Shown here: piece after piece, positions 1-10,900 of the stretch
How positions within the stretch are numbered: position 1 is the stretch's first letter
Layout of the letters: every line of letters starts with the position of its first letter
NCBI RefSeq assembly: GCF_016808095.1
Contig: NC_068970.1
Span: 39,157,630 to 39,221,629 of the forward strand
Reading direction: 5' to 3'
DNA: 64,000 bases
From: Vigna angularis
Taxonomy: Eukaryota; Streptophyta; Magnoliopsida; Fabales; Fabaceae
Made by a program: the position numbers and the translations under genes
Notes under the pieces: generated by a model
The model's database searches: none
Told to the model about the DNA's origin: nothing
What the model saw: the letters and a program-made list of their open reading frames with translations, nothing else

Positions 1-912
1 CCTTGGTATCCTGAATTGGTCAGGGTATTTTATTCGAATATGAAAATCTGTGCTGGAACACTATGTTCCAGAGTAAAGGGTGTTGACATCAAACTTACTG
101 AAGAAATTTGGTGAACTGTTGCTGGATTTCGACCAGGTGGTGTGAAGTGTCATCTAGGAATCAAAGGATTCCACAAGTTCACTGTGTATCAGGACTATTT
201 GCGTAATCCAAATGAACTAAGGGATTATTCTCATTATAGGACTGGTGGAAAGAGAAAGGATAAACGCTTGTGTGCCTTTATTATTTCATGGATTCTAATG
301 CTTAGGGGCATCAATCACGCATTGGTGACCACTAAAGATTTATGTCTCATTCATGCTCTAAAGGAAAACATCCAAACGGACTGGGTAGCTGCAGTATACG
401 ATAACATACTCAAGGTCACCAGACCGGAGTCTGCAAACTTGCCCTATTTTGTATTCATCTCAAATGTGCTGCTTCACTTTGGTGTAGAATGTGTAAATGA
501 GGTGTGCAAATCATATAGGAAAAGCAATCTCATTGACAAAGCTGCATTACACCATATGGGACTACAACATGGTCCAGATGGGTGGCTTTTCAAAGATGAA
601 GTTGCTGCTGAAGAAAAAGATGTTGTTGGACCCTCATATGCACCTTTTAGACCCCACTTTGAATTTGAAAAGTACATGGTTAGATAGATGCATTCCGTAA
701 CCATCCTTTGCCAATCCATCAAGCATAATGTAGATGACATCAAAGACAAACTCAAAATTGAAGGGTCTGATGATGGTAATGAAGAAAATGAAGAGGAACA
801 AGAAAATGAAGCGGAAGAAAAGGTTGAAGAGGATAGTGGGGTAGATGAGAGTGATGATGATGATTTGTTGATTAAAGAAATGAAGAAAACTGAAAAGAAA
901 AAGATGACATAG
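1..912 (+). pseudogene. Broken 'putative plant transposon protein' ORF (gag-like), 5' truncated by the window
   Basis: One reading frame runs from base 1 to the TGA-less end at 912, broken by an in-frame TGA at 112-114 and a TAG at 685-687. The start of the frame reads YPELVRVFYSNM, followed by a globular region containing HYRTGGKRKDKRLCAF and LHHMGLQHGPDGWLF. It ends in a strongly acidic, Glu/Asp-rich and then Lys-rich tail (about residues 245-303). This matches my memory of the large legume family annotated as putative plant transposon protein (PF20167-like), which accompanies LTR-type elements. The family's function is unknown. The two stops mean this copy is not translated as a whole. The first methionine and any upstream part lie outside the window. 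A purine-rich tract and an LTR-like block follow at about 1925-3480, which suggests this is the 3' part of a retroelement without a visible pol. Confidence 0.55.
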
Positions 913-1933
913 AAATGTCTAAATCTAAATGAGAATTAATTGTGTCGGCTTGTGGTCTTATTACTTAAGTTTGTTTTAATATTTTGTTGTTTAGTGCTTT
1001 AATTGTAACTTTGGATGCTAAGCCATTTATCCTTCGATTTCTTTTGATTATGATTGTACTCATATTTGGCTAAAATGAAATGAAGTTGTTTTGAATTTCA
1101 ATCTATTGATTTAATATGAATATTGATTGAGTGACTAAGTACATTTACTGAATGTGTTGTATAAATGCAATATGTGTCATTCACTGTTACATATATTTCT
1201 TTTGCATACTCATACTCATTTCATGATTATGTCAGTTCTCAATATTGTTATATATGTACTGACCCTCAACAAAGTTGAGAAGAAAGTTTAATGCAGGTCT
1301 GATACTGGAAATAAGTTGAATACTTATTTGAGATGGTTCTTCAGTACTCTCCTAAACTAAATCGATTAAGGAAACAATATAATCGACTACATTGCGTGAA
1401 CATGGTTTGAGTATCTAAACTGTTATATCATATACTCTGTCACACTCTTATTGTTTTCACATATGTTCATTCATTCTAAATCTCAATGCTTTCTTATCTG
1501 ATGTGAATCTTTTTGAGTTTTTTTTTGAATGAAAACACTAAATTGTGTTGGCTTCAAGCAATATTTGAATTACTGATAGGGGGAGCTGAAATATTTGTGT
1601 GATTAAATTCATTTCTTTCATCCTCTTATTGATTGATAAGAAAGAAGTTGAAATTGTTTGTACTGTGATTATTGACATGGGGAGCATTCACTTTTGACAT
1701 TACTGTGAAGATATGTTAATATATCGTTGTTTAATAAAATATACACATTGTGCAAACGGGGGAAAGTTAATACCTATTTTGCTAATGCCCAAAGGGGAAG
1801 AGATAATTAAATTGTTGTTTGAAATACTTCATATCAGTGAGTATCAGTGAATATATATCTTTGTGTATATCTGTTTGAAAAACAATTTCTGTTTGGGTAT
1901 TGTACATCATGGTTGTGCATTATCAAAAAAGCG
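913..1933 (+). other. Non-coding AT-rich DNA between the gag-like ORF and the LTR-like block
   Basis: I see no protein signal. Short T-rich stretches and isolated stops dominate. It ends in a purine-rich run (about 1926-1940) directly before a TGTTGATAGG start, the arrangement expected for a polypurine tract before a 3' LTR. If that is right, this is untranslated internal sequence of the same retroelement. Confidence 0.35.
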
Positions 1934-1938
1934 GGAGA

Positions 1939-3480
1939 TTGTTGATAGGGGAGCAATACGAATGCTGAACCCAATCTTTGATAATTTGGTTTTTGATGAT
2001 GACAACACATTGACTGTAAAAACACACATATGCTATACTGACACAATAGAAATCTCTATTTGTGTTTGATACATGTGTTAGTTTTCAAGTGTTTCCATAT
2101 GTTTAATACATATGTTATCATGTTGATTAGCTTGCATACTTTGTGATCATAATTGTGTATATCTTCTGTATGCAAGTTAAATGTTTTGATGAGATAAAAC
2201 ATTAAGCACAAAGCAATTCTGTATGATACAATCAATTACATTGATGTTGTAATCAATTGAACTCATACGATAACTTTTGTTTTGAACTATGGCAAAACAA
2301 CAGGTTTTGAATCGATTACATTAAATGTTAAATCGATTAAAACTCTTGTCTTTGCAAACATCTTTTTGATATGTGCTATTGATAAACCAATTTTTAATCC
2401 CCGAAAACAAAGTCAAAAACTTGTTAAGACCTCAGCAGGTGTACCGAATCGTATCAAGTAATAATAAATGGTAAGACCAAATATCGTTTCCTAAGAGACT
2501 CACGACACTAAATAGTTATGTGATTACTCAACTAATTAAGACTTTAAAGAACAAATTTTGGGGGTTTTGAATGCAAATGCAATAAAATAAACATGAATGC
2601 AATTTGATCAATTTGAAGAGAAAAAGTTTCCAAAATTTGCTTAAGATTAATCGGTTACACTGTTTATGTAATCAATTAAGTCTGTTATGTTTTGAAAACT
2701 GTTTTAAAGCTAAGTCATAACTATTTTAACGGTCATATTTTTAAATATGTCGACTAGCATTTATTGTAAATCGATTACATTAGTTGTGCATTCAATTAAA
2801 TCTGTTGAATTGTAATTTTGTTACATTTGTCATTTATGTAACTGATTACATTACTAACATAATCGATTAATTTGCGTCTATCATGAGATAACTTTATGTA
2901 TTGACGCATTGCTCACTTACTGTAACAAGAATAACGATTTGATCATTTTGAAATTTCATATATGATATCTTTGATTAGAGAAAAGTGTTACAGGTGATTA
3001 AGAAGCTCCAAGAATCAAGATTCAAAGATTTGGAAGAAACTTGAAGGATTCTTGAGAGAAGAACTATGGACGTAATTGACTGATCATACTCTGCATTGTT
3101 GAGGTGTTTCTACATTGATCAGAAACGTGTTTTCTGCAATCTCGGATTGTTGTTCCCTGTACGTGCAAGATAGAAGGAAAAACAAGGGGTTCTTGACTTT
3201 GAGAGGTGGTGTCAAAGGGTTCTGCAACAAGGATGTGTGGTTCTGTGTGTGCAAGTGTTTTCTTTCTATATTTGATTGTGAGTGTGAGAGGTGTTTACAT
3301 TGTGAGAGCGTGTTCTTTGTAAAACCTTTTGTGTAAATCTCAAATCATTATAGTGAAAGATCCTTCAATCTAAGGTTGATTGGAAGGGTGACTGGACGTA
3401 GGCATTGAGGCTAAACCAGGATAAAAACCTTGTGTTTGTTCTTCTCTCCTTATCTCTTTTACTTTGAATTGAATACGTGT
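1939..3480 (+). repeat. LTR-like block, related to the copy at 56588-57960
   Basis: It starts TGTTGATAGGGGA and shares many ordered segments with 56588-57960. Shared items are the TTTTTGATGATGA-ACACAT segment near the start, the pair of AATCGATTA-type palindromes with the same spacing, the AACGGTCATATTTTT segment, and the TAGGC-TTG-G-ACCAG-ATAAAAACC segment near the end. About 2400-2600 holds an extra insertion: it reads as the reverse complement of 55770-55870 (the run around TGATACGATTCGGTACAC). The far boundary is not sharp. This is probably the 3' LTR of the element that carries the ORF at 1-912; that link is inference. Confidence 0.45.
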
Positions 3481-3521
3481 TTTACTTAAACACACATCAA
3501 TCCTTCACTAAACCAATTCAG

Positions 3522-3806
3522 AAACACCTGGTGTGGACCTCTATTTTCACTCTTCAATTCATTATGATGCATCATCCTGAGTCGTGGAGCTGCTTGAGCA
3601 TGGAGCTTGGGATGCTTCCATCATTTGGGCTTGAGAGACTTCAAACACACACCAAACCCACACTGAACCTTCCATCAAACACCTGGTGTGCACCTCCGTT
3701 TTCATGCTTCCATTCAATCTGTTGCGTCATTCTAAGTCGTGTAGTTGTTCGAGCATGGAGCTTGGACCTGCTTCCATCCATATGGCTTCAAGGAAAACAT
3801 TCCCAC
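3522..3806 (+). repeat. Two diverged tandem copies of a 155-bp unit
   Basis: Both copies begin AAACACCTGGTGTG (3522 and 3677) and share a TCGTG-AG-TG-T-GAGCATGGAGCTTGG core and a GCTTCCATC segment at the same offset. The copies differ at roughly one base in five, so this is an old duplication. The short ORFs over it look fortuitous. Confidence 0.6.
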
Positions 3807-4378
3807 AATGTTCTTCATCTCTCACAACATCTTTTTCTTGGGTGCAGTGATTTTTTTCATATCTTTCTACTTCATTGATCTGCATGAATATCAAGAAATA
3901 AAGTATACAAATATCGAAGTACTTTATCGTAGATGCATTAAATGTTTTGGACATTGATAAACATTAAACATTGTTGCGTGTTAAAGACATTTTATCATTT
4001 GTCATTTCATTCATAAATGCATTATTTGGTAAGACATACAACATATATAATCATCAGATGGTATTAATATAAGATGTTTTTTCAAAGGTTATAACATTTA
4101 ACACTCATTCATCAAATGATGTTTTCTTTAAAAGGCTTTGTTTGAGATAATAGTGTATTGAATAAAAACTTCTTTTAGCCTTAGTGTGACTTTATTGGTG
4201 GAGACTTCGACAATTTGACCAGAAATCCATGCATAATGGCTTCACCAACAAAATAACCTTCACACACAAGGAGAGTAACATTTAAGACCTATAAGTATTA
4301 GGTCGAGTATGTATAATTAGTAATATTTAAATGTGAAAAAATGGAAACATTTTATTCAAAGTAATTATTTTAATTTTA

Positions 4379-4752
4379 GGATTAAATATATTTTTAGTTT
4401 TTTAACTTTAAGAAAAATTACAATTCGTTTATGTTCCAAATTTTAATATATTTTGGTTCTAAAACTTTTAGAATGAATAAATACAATATTTTTAATTTAA
4501 CTATATTAAAATTTTAATTATATTTTAGATTGATATTTAAATTGTTATTTAAATTGTTTGCATTGTTTGCATTGTTTGTCATTTTTCCTTGAATGAAATA
4601 TAAAGTAACAATCCCAAAAAAATTAAAGTTATTGACTTAAAATATTTATTTTAATTCATTTTTAAAATTTGAAAACTAAAATATATCAAAATTTCATAAT
4701 TAAACAAATTTTAATTTTATATTAAATTTTAAGGATTAAAAATATATTTAAT
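4379..4752. mobile_element. MITE-like short inverted-repeat element
   Basis: The left end reads GGATTAAATATATTTTTAGT. The right end, near 4733-4752, reads as its imperfect inverse (GGATTAAAAATATATTTAAT). The ~375-bp interior is AT-rich and has no ORF. In this AT-rich context the inverted ends could partly be chance, and I could not find a clean target duplication. The remaining spacer 3807-4855 holds nothing else I can name. Confidence 0.3.
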
Positions 4753-4876
4753 AATTTTTTAAATAATAAAAATTGAAACAAAATTCAGCTTATTATTGTC
4801 GTCAATATAATACAAATAGCTTTTAATTTTAAATTAAAATTAGTAAATCACCATACCATGCTAAGAAGGAAAGTAG

Positions 4877-4917
4877 TTTCCCGCCATTTTGTACCAAGGG
4901 ACAAATTAATTGGCGCG
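4877..4917 (+). promoter_or_regulatory. Two E2F-type sites upstream of PRI2
   Basis: TTTCCCGCC at 4877-4885 is an exact match to the E2F consensus TTTSSCGC. TTGGCGCG at 4910-4917 is a near match. They lie about 110 and 80 bp before the PRI2 ATG at 4995, the expected place for a promoter. Plant replication genes are commonly E2F-controlled at G1/S, so this fits the gene's role. Actual binding is inferred. Confidence 0.6.
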
Positions 4918-4994
4918 GATTCAGAACCAGCGGAACAGCTCCAACCCTCACTTTACACTCTCGATTGGGGCTCTCGCAGAGAAGAAACAAAGCC

Positions 4995-7900
4995 ATGGAA
5001 ATCGTTCGTCCTCAGAGTCGCAGGAACTTCTTGTCTTCCTCCTCTGACGCCGTTTCTGTTCCCACAATTCCCCTTTATCGCTCTGCTCCCTCACTCGAAG
5101 TTAGACTGGAGGAGTTCGAGTCCTTCGCCATCGACCGCCTCCGAGGTCTATTTTCTTCTTCTCTTTTCTTTTCTTTTTCTTTTATCGTCTTTCGATTCTT
5201 CCAAGTTGAGAGATCTGCTTCAAATTCCCTCTCTTTTCGTGCCTAGGGTTTCGATTATCTAACTATGCTTATAACAATGTCCGCTGGTCGATATATACAT
5301 ATAATTGATTTAAGAAATGAGTATATCGTCGAAGTGGATATCTGAAATCTGCAAGCGATTTGTTTGTATTTTTAATAGGTTGAATTAGTATCTGAATCGG
5401 GTCTATTGTTGTTCAACTTCCGTTGTGGCGGACATTTTGCAAGTTTTGTGGTTCTGTTTTGATGGATACTATTTCTTCTTGCAGTTCTCAAGGGCATTTC
5501 TGATGGTATGTCGCGGGGGAAAAAACCGGAAGAAATGGAAAATTTGGTAAAGTAAAATTCTGTATTTGACAATTTAGATTTGTCCGTCTCTCTTTTATTC
5601 TCGACGAGAAAAAAAATGCTGTGTGGTGAACTGTTTCGGTGTGAGCCACCCGTTGTACAGGTAAAGGACCTCTGGAAAGTGAATATGAGACACCAACAGA
5701 CTTCTGAAGTTCTGAACAAGGATATTATATCTCATTTTGCTCTACGTCTTGTGTATTGCAGAACGTAAGAACCCCTCTTTTTTTGTGCATTTCTTTTTTG
5801 CCATGGAAAAAGAGTCCTCAGTTATTACCTTGTCAAAATAAATGGAAGGCTACTACAAATTGAATAAATTGTTAATGACGAGAGTGTTCTATGTGTTTTA
5901 ATTCTGAATGCCCATATCAAAGGAAGGAGCATAGATATTTTAAAAGATGTTATAATAAATCCTAATTATATTTTTAAGTTGTTCCACCTGTACTAAATTC
6001 ATAATTGAATGCATGTATTCCCAGGGAGGACTTGAGGAAATGGTTTCTTTCCATGGAATCTGCACTCTTCCGCTACCGCTTTCGACTTCTGAATACTGAA
6101 GCTCAGGTAAAATCTGCCTATTCTATATTTTGCATTTCAAGTTAAATACTTATTCATCATATACTGCTTATGTGTACACAGAGAGCAGTCATGGAAGAAT
6201 TTGACCTTCCTTACAGGGCTGTAAGCAGTGCGGAATTTGAGGTTGTCACATGCCATTGTTTTTATTGGTTTTCTCTTTACTCTTTTTTCTAATTTTTACC
6301 GTGTAGTTGATTTATGCAAAACTAATTTAGTTGAGGCACAAAGACATCTTAGTACCTTATAGAAATGTTGTTAGGTTCCTTTATTCAGGGAACCTAAACA
6401 ATAGTCACTCTTCTCACTCACACACTCAACAACAGAAGATATAATGGATGTATAAGTATTTTATTCAATCTGTAGTGTGAAGAAAGAAGAAAATACAAGT
6501 AAATGTTCCCAAGGAAGCCTCCCTTCCTCCACTGGCCAAACCCTAAAACAAATGATCCCCCTTCTCCTCAATCCATTCGGTGATTATTTATACTCTCTCT
6601 CCCCCTAACAACTAACAAACTCTCCCGCCATTTCTTTCTCTGCTAACAAACGTGACTTCCTAATATTAACCTCTACCGTTCGGTATTATCAACTTTATAC
6701 CGTTCGGCCCATAACTCTCTCCTCCCTTGTGCGACCGTTCGGTCCTTACTTCATATTACCGTTCGGCCCCCTTACTTCAACATCACCGTTCGGCCCTCCT
6801 CTTTTATTCCTCCTCTTATATACTTTTAACTTCCTAACAAATGTCATATTTTATTATTTTCAGAGCATAAAGGAGAAATTGGGACAAGTTGCACGGTCTA
6901 TGGGTCAACCTTCACCCAGTGGTAGGAGAATGTTGCTTATTCTTTTCAGTGGCCGATTACCATGTTGGTAGATATATGATTTGCATGCACATTGTTGAAG
7001 TTTTTGAATTAATAGGAATATAACTAGTAGTTGTCACCTAATATCTAAGGCATATTTTTTCCTTCATATTTTAGGATTTGGATAACTTGTAAATCCACTA
7101 CCGAGCTAGCATTTTATCAACGGATTATTTCTGAAAAAAATAAGTAGATAGGAATTTTTAGTGGTATGGTTGCATTTCTGTTATACAAGAAAAAGAAAAA
7201 GAAAAAGAAAAAAATTGACAAGTTTTAAATTTATTGCTCTTTTTTCTTCTTCAGATTCCTTATTTTATTACTTTTTCAAGTCTAATGAGCTTATGTTTTG
7301 CTTTGCTCTGTTTACTTTGTTTTGCAGCTGATGCTATCTTCTACAAGGTTTGTGTTATATCTTTTATTTCCTACTTATGTCTTGCAAATGAAGAGATCCA
7401 TGCACAGGTTGACATGCAGTTCTGCTTTAATATTAACTCGGTGACTGTTTTAAAGATCTTATCCTTCTCTGTAGAAAATAGTTTCTCTTAATAAAACTAT
7501 TGAATTCTACTGCCTCCTTGCTCAGATAAAGCAAAAAGAAAGCAGTTTACTAGTTGAAAAATATATTAATCTATCAGTTTTTTTCAGGAAATAGTGATTA
7601 GTTATCTGTGTCTTTTTTATTTTGAAAGCTTGTTCACCTGTATAAATGGGGGAGGGAGAAACATAGAGAGCTCTTCTCTTAGCACCTAGAATTGAGTTGG
7701 AATGATACAGTTAGTGAAGATTTTGAGAAAGAAAACTTGCTATTTTGACCACTCAAAGTCCCTTCATCTCTCTTTGAAAGTTTAAGATGTTTTTCCCTTT
7801 CTTTGCCATTGCAGCTTGTATCAGTCTTTAAAACAAACTCATGTTCCTTTGTCATACATAGGTACAGTAATTATAGACATCAAATAACCCGTTTAGAACT

Positions 7901-10900
7901 TGTTTATATTGACATTTTATACCTTACAGAGTTATATGGTTTTAATCTTTCCATTTTGTTTCTGATAGTTTCTCTTATATGGTTGTTTTTCTTGATGCTT
8001 GCTTTTGTAATGCTCAAGAACTTGTTTGTATGTGAGTGAGCACGAGAGTAGCTACTTTCTATGCAGTTTTCCTCACTATAAACATAGTGTCCTGTGATTG
8101 CATCTGTCCGTTACATGAGATTGATTAATCTTGTTGGAGAAACCTCTTTAAAAGTGTTTGTGTAGCAACTTTAGAAGGCAGGCGTTCCTTACTTTTTACC
8201 TTTATATTGCATCATATATTTGTGTGTAACTAACTTTGCTACTAATTGTTGAAATAAAAGAGAGAGAGAGGCATAGACTGAATCCCCTTGTGTGAAATAG
8301 ACACATAGAATAATGCATTTATAATGAAAAACATACAGAAAATTTGGGCTAAGCCAATTTCATGATTAATTCAAATGGCATTATATCTAGCAATATCTAA
8401 CACTAACTCTCTAACAGAGGAACAAGCCATAAATTTTGACTGCTAGCAATCTCCCTTGGTTTTTGGGTTACAATATTTGGATATCTTTCCGTTTGTTCCA
8501 ATATAGGTACCCTTTGAAGAAGTTCCAGAGCTTGTGGCTGGGCGGAAAGTATTAATTAGTCAAGGATATGCATATGTTGCAATGAATCAGGTTGACTAGT
8601 GTAAATACTTGTTATTTCTTGCTTTGAATCTGAGTATTGTTAATAGTAAATCCTCTGTATGTTTCAATTTTGCCTCCCTCCTAGATTGTTTCACTTGTAG
8701 CCACACTATTCCGCAGTCAGCTATCGAAGACACTCATCCTTACAAACAGGTTTCATTGGTCATTTAGATTTCAATAAATTTTATCATGTATTCTAAGTCT
8801 TCTTTCTTTATTAGGATTTAAGATTAATGTTTTCATTAATTGTTGTAGAAAATGGACATCTTCAATTCGAGAACAAGAGAAACATAGGTTGACTCCTGTA
8901 AGTGTGGCTGTGCTTTTGGTATGCCAATAGATCCTTTCTTTGTTATAAACTTGACTAGCTTTTTATGTAACTGTAGATTGTTGAAGCCGTGTGCGCAAGT
9001 TATTTGGGTCCTGACTATTCTCAGGTAAGTCATGCGGTATATTCATTTGTCTACTTCTGTTTCGGTATTTATGTGATGTTGGATTGACGAGTTCCCTATG
9101 GTTGAAACCTTTGCAGTCAAGAGAATGTGCTGACATATCACTAAAGGACATTGATCAAGTCGCCAAGAGCTCATTTCCTTTGTGCATGCGTTACCTATTT
9201 GAAAAGGTTAGATATTTAAATAAATTGCACCCATGTGTTTCTCTCTTGATTCATATGTAATTTTCTGCTCTTACCTATCTCTTTCGTATTGAGTTAGTCC
9301 TGATATTGTTTTTCAGTTTTATCTGACATGTCCTGATTTATACCACTTTTAATGCAGCTGAAAGAGGATCATCATTTAAAGCATGGAGGGAGGATGCAAC
9401 TAGGCCTCTTTCTTAAGGTTTGTTTTGTCTACCATCTGGGCATAATAAAACAAAATACTCTACGGAGTCTAGATGGTTTTAAGTTTGAGGTGTTAAATGA
9501 GGCTTCACCCATGTTGTTTCTTTACACATGGGTTGGGGAAAGGAAAAGATTGGCTGGAATTATCTTGACAGTTTAAGCTACTATCTTGAGTTTCAAGTTA
9601 ATAATATATACAAGTGGAACAATGTCCAGCACCTGTTCTTGAAAATTGAAATTTATTCTTTTATACCCGTAAGTTTATGGTAGCACCGAGTCTGAGAATT
9701 TTCAGTTTTCCACACTTTGACTTGTATCAATTGGGTAAATTGGCACAATTAGCTACTTTAAAGGGCACGGGTTATGGTTGCATGATTATGATTTGTTCAA
9801 AAAGTTGGTACTTATTTGTAGCATTGTCAAATGTAATACACTTTTATTCATGTCCATTCTGATTTTTTTTATGGGAACAGGCTTGACTAATGTAGAAAAT
9901 CATTTAGATATCCTAATCCATTTACTTCTTGATTACTGTTAATCTGCTTTCCCGATTTGTCTTCTTTGTTTTCTGATCTGTTTTCTGCACAATGTAAGTA
10001 GGGTGTTGGCTTGAATCTGGATGATGCACTTGCTTTTTGGAGGGCAGAGTTCTCTAAAAGGGTATGTACAATTCTTGTATGTGATAGGAAAGTTAAATCT
10101 GACAATTTCTTAAGACTGAAATTAAATATGTGAGCTTTTATCAGTTACATGAGAGGTGAACTAGAATTACAACAGTTTGAGTTAGCTAAGTTTTCCACAT
10201 TGTTTCATAACACTTTAAAATCATTCCAAATTTGTACACCTGTGTTCAATTTATTCAATATCTCTCTAAACATCTAGGTATATATAGACATTGAATAGGT
10301 ATTTGATAATCTGTTTTCTTTTCATTAAATTACCTTAGGAACTAAAAATGTAAGATCTCATGGTAGGTTGGTTTGGAGAAGTTTGAGAAACAGTACGCAT
10401 ACGGCATACGTCATAATTTTGGAAAGGAAGGGAAGAGAACAGTAAGTTTTGAACTTTCTTTCAGAGTTTTTAGATATTTCAAATATATAATTGATGTCCT
10501 TTTTTTATAGCCATTTTCCATTTTTAAATTAGATTTTAAACACCCACTTTCAGTGTAGTGTTAGCTTGCATATGGTTCAACTAGTAATAATATTTTGACG
10601 ATGTTGCAGGATTATTCTCCCTATTCTTGTACAAAGATCATCTCATCGACTCCTGGAACGGGAGATCATCATGGTTGTCCCTATCGACATTTCAGGTCGC
10701 TCTTAATATTTGTGTTCATTGAGTGGTTTAGCTTTCGTAATCTGATGTCAAATTAATTTTTTAACAAACTTAATACTCTGCCTTTTGGTACAAGTTTTTC
10801 CTTTTGAAAACTATCCTAGCAGATGCTGGGTCCAGAAATCTGCCAAGCCCATTTTTGAAACAAGTAAACGAGAAGTAGGAAATGGCAGTAACTGGTGGGT

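Noticed and set aside
4858..5262. 134-codon plus-strand frame overlapping PRI2 exon 1
   Set aside because: It is out of frame with the primase coding exon and its tail reads intron sequence; the family-matching frame starts at 4995.
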